Below are positions 48,501 through 61,700 of a DNA stretch of 64,000 nucleotides, piece by piece. Made by a program: the position numbers and the translations under genes. The notes under the pieces are model-generated. The model made no database searches. It saw only the letters and a list, made by a program, of their open reading frames with translations, and had not been told where the DNA came from. The stretch is from Malurus cyaneus samueli. Its lineage: Eukaryota > Chordata > Aves > Passeriformes > Maluridae. Position 1 is the stretch's first letter. Every line of letters begins with the position of its first letter. Location: contig CM019214.1 in NCBI GenBank assembly GCA_009741485.1, forward strand, positions 50,990,863 through 51,054,862. The letters are read 5' to 3'.

Positions 48501-51500
48501 AATTACAATCTTGCAAGTAGCATAGAAATAAGCATGGGATTCATCTGACATGGAGAACATATTAAAATTATACCGAGGACACATTCTGATTTCTCCTTTG
48601 TTGAAACTTCTGCTAAGGAAGTGTTCAGAAATTTCAATACTCAAAACATTAATCCAAAACCCATGTTTCTTAGAAGTGAAATGCTGCTGAAATGCATTGA
48701 GTAATTCAGAGAAAGTTGTAAAACAGGTTGAGATATCTTTCACTTTAGTTCGGTCAATTTAGGTAATCCCTGATAAAAACACGTCTATTTCAAAGCCTAA
48801 CAAAGGAAACAAAACCTCAGTTAGTGACACAGTAAGTTCTATGAGCTCCAGAACTCATGAAGGCTGATTTCCTATGGATTTGCTTCTTATGGCTGATTGC
48901 AGCTTTGATTGAAATTTTTTGGGGAAATTTGCTCTTCCATGTGGCTTCTTCAGTGCTCAGTAACAGGGAGACTTAGCTGCAACAAGAAACAACTCACCAT
49001 CATCAACACATGGAACATCTTTTTTACATCACTTTAGCTCTGTATGACTCAAAGAAACATCTTTGTCTGAGAAACCACTCCCTTATGTACAATTTGACTG
49101 AAACCTGTTACAATTTCCTAGATTTAAGGAGAAAAGAACAGAATGAGACTCATCAAGAGGATAAAAAATAAAGAAAGTATGACTTTATAAACCTTGCTTT
49201 CTCAGGAAAATAAACTAAAATCTTCAAAAATAGAATGAAAGTATTCCATAGCCACAATCAACTCTGGTCTCAAATCACAATTTTCCTGTGCTGGCATATA
49301 GTTCTGTCCAGTCCTGATCACATTCCCAGTTGCCTAAGGAAATCTTCAGGGACAGAGAGAAAAAGAAAAACTTATTTTGAGAAGCATGTTTAAAGTAAGA
49401 ACCATAGATTTAGAATATGTAAAACAGTGTGGATTCTTGGACAAGATAATTCATTAGCCATTTATGCAGGGAAAAATCACCAAGCAAAACAGATGCTTTC
49501 TACCTTGAGAAATTGCAAAGGGAAGAGAGACCTGACATTGCTGTAGTATCAGAAGCAAAATCTCAGAGTCACTGTAGTATCACTAAAGCAATCTCTTCTG
49601 AAATGATACTTTGCCAAAGTACAGATGTATGTAAGGATCAACACTTGTGCAAACACTTTATATACAGTTCATCGATCCTCAAGTGCATTTACAATACTCT
49701 CATGGGCCTACCAAGAACTTCCTGTGTTGCCACTACGTGAAAGTATGTTATTTCAAACAATCACAGCATTTCACTTTATGTGTCAGACTGATAACTACTG
49801 GGAACAAGGATAAATACAATGTGACCTTAACAAAAAATTTGAAAAAAGATTGCTGTAGATCTATGGACTATGACATATTGAATCTTCATGGGCTTTTAGT
49901 TTCCATGTTATTCTTACTTATTTCCATTGCAATGCAAAGCAGAAATAGCCCTAAATAGACTTTTACTCAAGAAGGTTATCAAAGAGCCAAATATGTACAC
50001 AGGAAATGATACAATTATTACCTTCTTTTATAATGATAACTAAATATCCTATCTCCATAGATCTAATGCTTATTAATGTTTAATTAATCCATTTTGAGAT
50101 CCTTTTTTCAATCCTTTGCCAAGGTGCTAATTTACCATTACCAAATCTTTGTAATATGTGTCTTCCAAAATCCAACATACTTCAGGAGTATGCAGTTGCA
50201 GTGAGAGCATACACGTGCTATATAGGCTAGTTGACCCTGATACCTCACAATAAGGACACTGACTGAAGTTTTATTTCTTGTGAACACTATTACTTGCATG
50301 ACTTATTTGCTAACCACGGGAGGTGGGTATTTAATCTGTCAAACATTTGTAAAACACCAAAAGCAGTGCAACCTCTGACCTGGGTCAGTAAAAATGCACC
50401 CATTTCTTGTGATTTTTCTGTTCGCCTAGCCTGTTTCCTATATTTGTCCCATGCCTTATGAAGCATGCAGACAGGGTACGATCTTTGACATTCAGCCACC
50501 TGTGTCCCATACTTTTTGTGTGAAAGAAGTAAATGACAGGCATGGAGATTAAAAACATGCCTCTCTTTCTCTTTCCGTCTCTGTTTCAGTGTCTCTTTCT
50601 GTCCTGCTTTTTTTCCTTAGTTCAGGTGTTTTGCCAGATGACCTGCAAGAACTATCTGTGATTCAAGTTGTAAAAGTTTCTTTCTACTTCCACTGCAATT
50701 TTGCTAGGTATATATTACATAGCTTTAAATGCCCAACTACCTTTATATTTTGTGAAAAAAAAAAAAAAAAAAAGAGAATAGATCCCAATAGAATAGACAG
50801 CAAATGCATCATTGGCCCCAATATGAATGATGAAAGATATGTGGCACTGCTTTTTCACAGTACATTAAAGACAAGAAGAGAGTTTTTCATCTGAACCATA
50901 TTTCAATTTCCCTCCTACCCTTAATACAAGAGCCTGCTGACTCTTTCCTTCATTATTATAGGGCCATTTTTATTTTTAGCCATACTTTTTATCAAAACAT
51001 ATTACTAAGTGGGGGGAAAAAAGGTGCTAAATATATCACTTTATGTCAGTAACATTTACATACATCTATTACCATTAAGTGATTTAGGTGAATTAAAGTG
51101 AGAATGATCTTGCTTTGCTTCAGGTGTTTCACAGTTGTTCATTGAGGCCAAGGTACTCCTTCTGATGAGCCCCATCAGTGTAGGGAGGCACTGATATTTT
51201 TGTCTCAGATGAACCATTCAATGAAGATGAGCCTGTCTTCACTGGGACAGGGAAATTAATTTGACCTACTTTAGGCATAAGTATCTAGTGCTGTTACAGA
51301 CACTTTTGGATATGCTGTCGGGCTACCATCTGCTCTTCTGGAGCACCACAGATATTTCTCTTCCCATATTTTTGTTGGCAAAGTGTGGGTATCTTGATAA
51401 CAACAGACCAGCAGTGTCTCAGATGAGACAAGAAGTTTACCTTTAGGAAACTCAACATTTTTTCTAGAGGTAATTCACTTAAATTAATCCTACTCACACT

Positions 51501-52603
51501 CTTCTAATACCACAATTAATTTAGTAGGAACACATGTAGGTTAGACAGACCATTTTGTCAGCTGATCCTCCATGAACACAGTGGACTCCAGGAACTGCTG
51601 TTAGTTCAGACTAACACTAACTCTGTGGAACTCCATTGACTGAAATATTTTAGAGGTTTAAGTAAAACCAAAAGCTGACCCTCATTTCTTCACCATAGTA
51701 GCTGAATATCACTCTACTTATTCTACTTATTCTGCTTCTTGTTAAAATCCTCCACTAGATGAGCACAGTCAAATTAACAGAGAAGTAAATTTTTAATAAT
51801 GAAATTTTTCTATTCTTGATATACAAAAGTAAAAATTATTTTAATTATTAATTTTAAAGTTAATCCTCTTTTCATAATTAGTATTCAACTTGCTCAGGTG
51901 TTTAATTTAGATTTCAATAGATGTCCACAATTAAGATGAAAACTATATCCAATAAATATTAGTCATATACAAGAGAATACCATAATTCTCTGCATACAAT
52001 TTGATGTAACCAGATATGAAATGAAGTTATAAATATAAAAAATCAATAACAGCAGGAGTTCATGATTAATGATTTTGTACTTCCTTTACCATGGTGTAAA
52101 GAGATAAGAAGCCAAAGACCTAACCACAGCTGCAAGAGTAACTTAAATGAAGACCATCGCAGAATCAGTGGTTGCAAAGTGGAGAGGGAACCATTAAAAA
52201 ATAAAACAGCAGTATCTCCTCACACTACTTCTGCCAGATGGCTTCAGTCCTTCCATTCTTCAACTGAGCCAAAATTAAAAAATATACCAGATGCACTTTT
52301 TTGGACTATGTCCCATTTTATGTTCTCCTAATCAAGACTGGGTTAAGGATGAGGGAGAATAAGTCAGATTTGCAGTGGCTTGTACCCTTCTTCAAGCAGA
52401 ACATGGGAAGCAAACAAACAACTCACAGAGTGCATGTAGAAAAATAAAGCTTATTTCAGCAGAAAACTAGATAAGGAGGTAGGAAAGAAGAAATATCCAG
52501 GCATGAGCTGGCAGTAGAAAGGGAATAACAGTGTCTGTTACATGCCAGAGAAGTAGAAATATATAGGCCATCTTGCCTGGGCTGGTGCTGATTTCTGTAG
52601 TGG
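45591..52603. other. Unannotated sequence
   Basis: The longest stretch without a recognised repeat family in the right half, about 7 kb. A GC-richer patch at about 47175-47360 has open frames on both strands without known domains. A TA array lies at 48059-48105. A pyrimidine-rich stretch lies at about 50560-50625. No gene was recognised. Confidence 0.55.
48059..48105. repeat. (TA)n microsatellite
   Basis: An almost pure TA array with two TTA interruptions, self-complementary and able to form a hairpin. Length is likely polymorphic. Confidence 0.9.
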
Positions 52604-53041
52604 AAATTGTGCACAAGAAGGGACATGAAAATGATCAGAGGGTTGGAGCACCTCTCCTATGAAGGAAGTCCGAGAGGGTTGGGGTTGCTCAGCCTGGAGA
52701 AGGTTCCAGGAGACCTTACTGTGACTTTTCAATACAGCTTATATGAAAGATGGAGATGGAATTTACCAGCAGAGAGAACAAGGAGCAGTGGTTCTCATCT
52801 GAAAGAGGGAAGGTTTAGATCTCACATAAGGAAGAAGTCTTTTATGATGAGTGCAATAGGAGGTGGGAACAGCTTGCTCAGATGAGTTGGGGGTGAACCA
52901 TCCCTGGAAGTGTTCAAGACCAGGTTGAACGGAGCTTTAAGCAACCTGATCTGGTGAAAGATATCCCTGTCCTCAGCAGCTGGATTGGTTAGATGGACTT
53001 TAAAGTTGCCTTCCAACACAAACCATTCTATGACTCTATGA
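52604..53041 (+). mobile_element. CR1 LINE 3' end, sense
   Basis: The element begins with 'gtgcacaagaagggacatga', then 'ggttggagcacctctcctat' and 'ggggttgctcagcctggaga'. It continues with 'catccctggaagtgttcaag', 'aagcaacctgatctgg' and 'ccttccaacacaaaccattc', and ends with 'tatgactctatgaag'. It is a complete 3' terminus of an avian CR1 with the usual 5' truncation. A short deletion or divergence is visible around 52700-52800. Confidence 0.93.
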
Positions 53042-53377
53042 AGAAAGAGTGAGTCATGATCTAAAGAGTAATTTCTAAAATATGATGTATCTCAACGAAC
53101 GTAAAGTTAGCCATCCATTATCCAAAGTACTGATGAACTTGAATTATGGATCTTTCCAACAATGCAGGTGCTATAAAATTCCCTGGACAGCATGGATCAG
53201 AAACAGCTCAGCTTGAATCCAGCCAGACTTGCTGACTCCAGTTCAGTGCTTGCTATGCCAGATCCAAGGAGAGTTTTGTTTCAGATGTGATTGTTTTATA
53301 CCACTTTGAGGAGATTGAAAGTTTAAATACAGAAACAAAAAAAAAGTCAATGATAGGATTTTTGCATGATGCGTTGT

Positions 53378-53411
53378 ATTTTCATGTAAGTCATATTTTC
53401 ATGTAAGTCAT
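53378..53411 (+). repeat. 17-bp tandem duplication, two copies
   Basis: The 17-base unit attttcatgtaagtcat occurs twice head to tail without a change, which suggests a recent slippage event. Confidence 0.85.
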
Positions 53412-54919
53412 ACTTTCAGGGTAAGAGGTGGAAATATTTGAAGGTGTATTTTTAATTCCTTTCTTCATCTATCTAACTAATTAAAAATAATATGACTATT
53501 GAAAGCCAAATCTTCTTTTAAAATGTATTTAATAGAATAGAAATAGAATGGGGTAATAATTCTTAATTTTTACTTTTTCTCCCCTTATTTACTTAAGATT
53601 TCTGAAAGAGTGTATCTAATTTTGACTACTTATTACTGGAGGAGAGTAAGAATAAGCTCAGAATGATCTGCAAATTTGACCACACAGTCTCGTTTTCATT
53701 TATTGCTGAGAATAACAAAATTGTTTGATTTTTTTCAAAACTACTAAAAATTACAAAACTGAAGACTATTTTTGAAATATGAATCTGTTGTTAATGACCT
53801 CTGTTAAAAATATTCTAGATGATGCCAAGGAAGTTACAAGCTAACTGGGCATTCAATCAACTTTCATGGCTGTGGAGTAAGGCCAGTCTTAAATGGTTTG
53901 GAAATCCCAAGACACATCTTTTTCAAATAAGTCTGATTTTTTTTTTCTGCTCCAATTCTGTGTGTCATTTGAAGATCAGTCATTTTTGCACGAGTCATGA
54001 AATTATTTTTTATGGGTTCTTGTGCTTCCTGCATTACCAAAGTATTATTTTTTTTTTCTCTGTCTCATTTTGCAGGACACCCTAAGTGAGACATGTTTAA
54101 ATTGGAAAAGGCAGTTCATAGACTGTAGGGAGAAGTATAACAGCCCTTTGTTCCTGTGGGAACTCATCTTAAACTTTGGGATAACCACCTTTTAGTCCAC
54201 AGCATATCTCTTTCATAGAGAAACTTTCATAGTTTCTTTGAGTCATAGCCCTGTTCCTAAAACCATAGCCCCAAGCCATCAAAACCTTTGAAGAGAAAAA
54301 TACACTTTGCATTCAACTCATCATGCTGAAGGAAGTTGAACCAACACCACAGAAGGCAGATTTGATGTGGCCATGAGAACTCAACGTGGCGACACAATGT
54401 CCCATTACAATCTGGAGATGTAGCAAATGTTCCAGAGTGCTCATCCGTTTTGCAATAACATAGTATATTTCTGTTTTGTTGAATGAAGTGGACATTTATT
54501 TTAAAGTCAAATACTTCAGAAATAAGTCACAGGGATTTCAAGCTGAATTAGTGTAGTTATGAAAGATGTGATTTGCAACTGGTTGGCAGCTGCTTTTGGT
54601 TAGAATGTTTTTAATCTCTTCAGCATAGAAATGTGCTTCCCATAGTTAACGGATGTATTATTGGCAAAGGACAATGAAATAAATTCCAGATTCTCTTCAT
54701 CCTCCACAGTGATGTTCTTTATCATAAAAACAATTATTTCACTTGTTTCATTGCTGTCAGGATAAAAATCAAGGCTTCATTTGACCCTATGCTACAGAGA
54801 GGTAGAGTGCTCTGCTCTAATGGAAATGATTCCTTATTTCCTACCTTTGATCCTTGTAAGTCAACCAATCATATGAGGCCATGAACTCAGAGGTTACTTT
54901 AAACCATGTCTTGTGTTTT

Positions 54920-54965
54920 TTCAACATAATAGTTCATTCATAATAGTTTCTTCATAATAGTTTCC
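54920..54965 (+). repeat. Imperfect triple repeat of about 12-15 bp
   Basis: The word cataatagtt occurs three times in 46 bases, at slightly unequal distances. Confidence 0.75.
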
Positions 54966-56258
54966 ACAGGATAGCAAACCTTTTCTTTTTCTATGCAAGA
55001 CTTTACCAGCTTTTATGAGTCTGGGTGAAAGTTGCACAAAAATTTTATTATATAGTCCTTTTAAAGAGGGCCAGATCCTTAGCATGGAAAATTTTGGTAT
55101 GCATTACCAAGGCTAACTGGGATGTAAAGCTTAACATGAACAAAAACCAAGATAATTCCTGGTTTAGCATATAACTGTAAATTCAGCAACATTTATAAAA
55201 TCTTTTGTATCAGCAAGTCAGGCAAACCTTCCAAATGAGAGAAAGGAATTCAGAAACTTCTAAAAGTGACAAAATAGACTTAAGAGAGAGTTCTTGGTCC
55301 TTCATGTAAAGACACAATTATTCTTTGCACTAGATTTATATACTAAACCACTACTGAATATTTTGTGCTGCTAATCTGCTCACTTCTTTTAATACTGTAT
55401 TCATTTGGAATGATCATTAACCTCATAAATTCTTTAACTCTTTTAACAGAACTGCTTTGACAAAAAGGAGCTCAATTATAAAGGAGCCTTGTAAAATGCA
55501 GACATACACCTCTTTGTTATTAATTTAGTATAATGGTTAATTTTGATATTTAAAAACTCAAATTAAATCCCTCTTCTAATCTTGAGAACAGAAAATTTTA
55601 GAAATGTCTGTGAACAATTGTGTATTAATTTAAATGTTTATATTTTTTTTATTTTTTCTTTTAAGATTTCTTATCTCAAAGATTGCTAAAAATTCTGATT
55701 TTGTCTTTCAGTGCAAGTACTGACCAGATGTCTCTTATTTCTGCATAGTTCTGTAAGAAAAGAAATTAAAAAGGACATTCCTTGTCTCTTTGTTATTTTC
55801 TTATTTAAGTTACTAAAAATATTTGCAGAAGATGGGATTTGAAACAAAGACACTAAGACTATAAGCAAAAAGGTTTTGGATATTAAGAGAATAAAAAGCT
55901 TGGGAAAAACAGTGCAATTACAGGATCACTGAGTGTCAAGTATTTCTAAACTTAATTGAGGAGGTATATGAAAGATTTTTTTTGCTGGAAAAAAATCAAT
56001 ATTTACAGTATTTTCCTAACATTAATAACTAACATTTTTCTCTGAATAGCCATAATAATAATTATAATAATTAACTCTAGTGCCTAACTATTGCACACAT
56101 ATCGTAAACAAGCAGATTACTTATGCAGTGAAATCTGATTTCTACAGTTTGGAAAAAAGCATCTAAGTCTAGATGAAAATGGGGTTCACACACACTTTGC
56201 TTTAGCTTCCTGCTGTTTAGGCTGGCTGTCCTAAATCCCACACTGATATTCCTGGCTC

Positions 56259-56297
56259 TTTTTTTTGGTGGTGGTTTTTTTTTTTTTTTTTTTTTTT
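56259..56297 (-). repeat. T-rich tract
   Basis: T runs with a short GGTGGTGG interruption, ending in a run of more than 20 T. Confidence 0.85.
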
Positions 56298-58507
56298 GAT
56301 AGGTCATTTAGTAACTCAGCATTACAAATTCTTAGAAACAAACCCAAACATTTATACATTTCAGGTTCCTCTGTATGTAAATTTTCTCTCCAGTTCTTGC
56401 TGGAACTAAGGGAAAGAAAATTGTGTTAAAACCCACAACATGTTTCAGGCATAGCTTCTAGACAAGGCGATTCATTATCAGATGGAAACACATCCATCTA
56501 TATTAGCCTTTTTCTGATCTGGTTTATTTCATGTGAATATTGTCCATTGATCACTGCAGATTGCAAGAGTTCTTAGTACTTTTGGGGGGTTCTTCTGAAA
56601 GTGTTTTAAATTATATTTGGCAAATTATCGGAGGAAACTTGCTCTAAAAATCTGCTGCAAACCAATTACTATTTTGCTGTCAAAACTCAATACTGTTCCT
56701 CTACCTACCAAAGAAAATGGGAGTTTGGGACAACGAGAATATTCTTAGGAGATACAACTGATTATCTTCCTCATTCTGTAAATAAAAATCTAGCTTATTT
56801 TTAAGCTTCTTCTGTGAACTGAAGCAATTTTTCTTCCTATTATTCATGTTTGTTTTCTATTTCCTTTTCAGATGCTGTCATGACCTCAGCAAGTAAGAGG
56901 TTTTAAAAAAACTTTCCTATGTTTTTACTGTAGTTGTTACTATCACAGATTCACATAAAGATGGCTTAGTGCAGCTACAATCAGTTTCACGTAGGTAAAT
57001 TGGTATTACAAAAAGATGTGAGTTTTCTCCTGCTTTCTCAACTCTTAGATGTATTTTAGGAAATTCAGGATTTCTCAGCATGAATAGTTAGTAGATGTGC
57101 TATGGACTTAAACGAACTTGTCCTTCCTGCACAGATGAGAAACAGAGGATTCCAGAAAATCCAGAATAAAAAGTATAGTCTGGATGTAGGAAAGATATGA
57201 AACCTTAATTGAACAGCTCTGTAAAATATGTTGTTTTCCCATTTAGCATAAATAATTATGGATGGCAAATATAGTATCCTACAATAACATGTATTTCTTT
57301 AGATTTCATGTGGTTTTCATAAGAATATCAAAATAATATAAAATATAATGGAGCAAGTAAACACAGAACACAAGAATATTTTTTTTAAAATTTCAATCAG
57401 TCAATTTTGTTGGATTTTTTTTTTCTATTTTTAAATTAAGATGGAAAAAGCACATGGAAGCATAAATCCACCATAAAAATATTGTGATCATATTCTTACT
57501 GGAGAATAGATATTCTAGATTTAATATACCTTGGCTAGTACTCCAGTTTGGTATGACCTGCCAAAGTAACTTCTACAATATTATTTAAGGCAGTATGAAA
57601 TTTGCAGGAACAGCATCACAATGCCAACCAACATTTCACCTAGCTTGAAATTAAATTTGGCAATGGTTTCACTCCGGAAAAGATGTTTTTGCTGTGCAGT
57701 GCTGTTCCTGGAAGTTCAACTTCAACCCCTGGGGAATTGCTGAAGAATGGCAACTGAGATGATGATATCCACATGTTAAAAGAGGGTTTGGGCTGTGCAG
57801 GAGTTAATATGCTGGTTGTTTTACAAATAATTTGTCATTATCAAAGATTCTGATGGTCAGAGTTCATATTATTTTGAGACATTCACTGGGCAAATGACAC
57901 ATTATAAAAATGGAGATTTTTTTTTATTTTGAACGCAAAAGAAAGTAACTATTCCATTGATATTTGGAAGATTTCATTGTCCCATGCAAACATAATTATT
58001 TTTTTCAAACTATGACCTCCTCTAGCTAGGTCTAGCCTAGACATTGGCAAGAATCACAGACCAAGTCCCCAGTCCAACACAATCACAATAATTTATTCAT
58101 ATTTTTCCAGTTAGTTACATTTTTATTCTTCTTTGACTATTTTTTTGCATTTTTTTTTTGTCCTGGCAAAATCCTCATCCTGTAAGCCATGTGCTTCACA
58201 TCTGTTCTTACACTGGGTGGAAATGATTAGAGAAAAGTATAATTTACCTTCTAAATGCTTTTCTTTTCCTTTCCACCTGCTATTCTTCCAGGAATATTTG
58301 ACTTCCTCTTGTTATTTTTCCTCAGGTCTACAGTGATACTCTGTCAATACAAAGGATACTGGGACAGACCCCTGACCCCCTTAGAGCAACTGAATAGAGT
58401 TTAGATCTATGCACTGCATGAATGGGGAACACTTCCACTTCACCAAATCGGTATTTTTTTAGAAAAAAACAAAAAAACCCTCTCTATAATTTCAATAAAT
58501 TAAAACT

Positions 58508-58708
58508 GCTTTCAGCAATCTGGTCTAGTGGAAGGTTTCCCTGGAAACACAATCTGTGCATGCAATGAACTGCATCAACTTCTTCAGTATTTGCAAATCA
58601 GGTTTCAAAACAAAGCAAAAAGTGTCTAGTATTGTAACAAGTTTTTAATTTTTCACCTGAATAAAGGTCCATTCCAACCCCTTAACATTCTGTGGTTCTG
58701 TGAAATCA
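58508..58708 (+). mobile_element. CR1 LINE 3' end, sense, interrupted
   Basis: The CR1 phrase 'cagcaatctggtctagtgga' at the left and 'ggtccattccaaccccttaa' plus 'cattctgtggttctgtg' at the right are the last parts of a CR1 3' UTR. In intact copies they are separated by about 45 bases; here they are about 115 bases apart, and the bases between (about 58545-58657) do not resemble CR1. A small insertion or a local rearrangement within the copy is the likely cause. Confidence 0.75.
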
Positions 58709-61700
58709 GTGTATTTTTGCTTTACGGGAAAAAGATAGGAAGAGGTAAGGCACAGAAAAGTTCTACTTCTTGCAATTTGCAAATAGACTTAAAGAGATCC
58801 CTGCTGTCCACTAGATTTTAAACAGTTCAGAGAAACTGAGGTTATTTCTATTTTCAGAAATATGGAAGTCATCTGATCCAGACTCATATACCTCACTCAA
58901 AGCAGGCCTGACCTAAATTGGGGCTCTTGGCTGTAAACATCTCATCACACTTTGGGATGGATTCAATTCACTGAACTCCAGCAATTTGATTCATTTCCCC
59001 CCATATCAACATTTAGTGCATTAGGAAATCTATATGGGACTATGAAATCAGGCACAGTACTGAATGAGAATCTCCCACTTCCTGGAGCAGGAGCTGAGGG
59101 CCAGGCAGGATGGTTCGGCACAAGAGACATGGGACAACAGTGAATGAGCAAATGAACCATTACACTCCTGGCTAAAAGTTACACACCTGTTACCTGATAG
59201 GATTTTCTAAAGACAAGCATAAACCCTATGTAAGCTTAGATCCTAACTAAAATATCAACATCTACACAGCATTTGCCTAAATTTAGACATCTCAATGTGT
59301 CTGAAATGGAAACCGAATCCCACACCTAACTTTGAGATGTCTATACACTATTGCACTAATGTTCATTTTCCTATGCCAAACTACATAAAATAGTACGCGC
59401 TAAGAAACTGAGCCCTGCATTTGTGAAACAGAAATAGGACAAGAGCAAAAGGTTGAATCCAAAAACATCTCAGTTTTGTATGAATCTAAACTTTTGATTC
59501 CACCTCCTCATCAATGCATAATTTCATTCTGAGTGCCTGTCTGTTTCCACTTCTTCAATACCTATTCAATCTACAAGGAAATCCCAGGAAGAAATCTGTA
59601 CACGTAGTTACAAAGAAATTTAACAGAGCAGTTTTTCTTATCTTGTGATACTGCTATAACACAGTATCATTGATATTTTAAGTTCCTGATTTTGAGCAGA
59701 ACTCTTACAACTCTTTGAGTACCAAAGACACCACTTCTCATCACAAATGTTCCCATTTTTCTTTTGGTTACTTTATTCCCTTAAAGACATAAGATTTGAG
59801 AGGTTCTAAAAATATACTCATAAGGTATAAAAATATACCTCAAAAGTCAAAAGAAAGCCTGTGAATATATATTTTAATGTCTTATTATCAGATTCCCCTA
59901 TAAGGGGGAACCATAAAGTTGAAGATTGTCAACTTTTCACTGTGGACAGAAAAAAGACTGACTCATCATAACAAAGACATGCAAGTCAAAGAAATGGGTG
60001 GCACTGTAAGATTTAAATAAGAAAACTTTGCTCAAGTCCTTTCATTTTTATTTAAATCCTGAATTAGATGTAGGAAAATCTCTCTTCTTGCATCCAGATA
60101 AAATTCAAATATTTGTTAAGTCAATTTAGTTCAGTCTTCATGACGTACGAAACTTCTTTCCCAATTTTACTATGTGCATTCAACAGGGTTTGAAAATTCA
60201 GGCTTATTTTTCATCCCTGAGCAACTTGAATGTTCATCTTTAATGCTTGGTCACTGGCCATCTGGGGAAATTGCCTGGGAGAAGGTTGTTTTGACACAAG
60301 AAGTGTCCTGATACACACTTAACATGGGTATCAATGAGAAAGACTTTCAGACTGCAAAATATGACAAGAATCCAAATGATCTGCAGAAGAACACAGTCAT
60401 TTACTGCCTCTAATTGTTATAAATTATGAAATTGGTTCCAAAGTCTCTTGAACTAAATTTTTTAATGGATTATACCTCAGGAGGAAAAATTAGAGACTAG
60501 GAAAGAGCTAGAGCTGGGTGGTATGATCCTTAAATGGATGTATTATGGACAGCGGTGTATTTCCTCTGGCTATAGGAAGTTTTGTATATGGAGAAGTGGA
60601 AAGCAATAAGTCAGTCTTGTGAAGAATAAAGTGCTGCAGGAATATAATAAGCTCTACATACCCAGCTGGTCTCTGTGAGCCTGCTAGCACCTTTTGCTTC
60701 CTGTTGGAGCAAGTAACATCTGTTTCTTAAGTGAAAGAGTGTGAAGGGAATGAGCACACATAGCTCTCACAGACATGCAGGTGAAGGAAGTGATTTATTA
60801 TATTTTAGACAGATTGCTTCGGCTGCAAAAACAAAAGCAAGATCTCAATGTGATTCTGTAAAATTTGTTTTCTTCCTTTTTTGTTTTCCCCCTTTTTTTA
60901 ATGAGATGAAGGAAAACTTGTAGTAATTTTATTAAAGTATAATACAAAAATGCAGACTGCTGAAACATCTAACCAGCAGAGTGAATGAAAACAGACCTCA
61001 TAACAAAAATCATTAAGAAAGGAGCTCCACTTCTTAATATCATACCTTTTTTGACTTCAAGAATTATTTTTTGAGAAAAACATCTCTAAAGGACTTGGAT
61101 TATTCAGATATATAGAGGTGAATTAATTGAGGTGTATTCAATGGGAAAAAAGTTTCAGTGGGAAATCTAGGGCAAATAAATTAGTTGCAGGGAAATTTTC
61201 TGTGAATGCCTGTGTCCAAGACAGCACTTCTCAAAATCTGGCTGTCTCATCTCATGACATGTAATTGCTGGTCAAGAGCACTGACCAAAGTTTTAGATTT
61301 TTACACATGCTTAAGTCTTTTTAACACTTTTACAAATGTGTTTAAGTCAGAAAAGTTGCACCATGATAAAGGCACATCTTAATATGAATAAAAATCACTG
61401 AAATCCAGCTCTCTCATTTTCCCTGAGCTAAAAAGAAGAAAGTTGTTAATTAAACAGTCTCATAAATATCAAGAGAGAGTAACAAAAAAAATACTGAAAT
61501 TATTCTCTGAAAATTATTTTAAATTGAATGATCTATTAAAATAACTAAGCAGAAAAATCAAGTCAAGTACACGAATCAGGCAGAATGGACTTGAAATAAC
61601 TAAAGATAGGTACCAAAGTATTTCAAAGAAGTCACACTAAAATTCGATTGACTTTTTTTAGGAATTAAAAGTACATACTGCTAAACTGCTAAACATAATA

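Larger units (their letters stand above)
53042..58507. other. Unannotated sequence
   Basis: About 5.5 kb with no recognised gene or named repeat apart from small tandem duplications at 53378-53411 and 54920-54965 and a T-rich tract at 56259-56297. ORFs here are short and without motifs. Confidence 0.55.
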
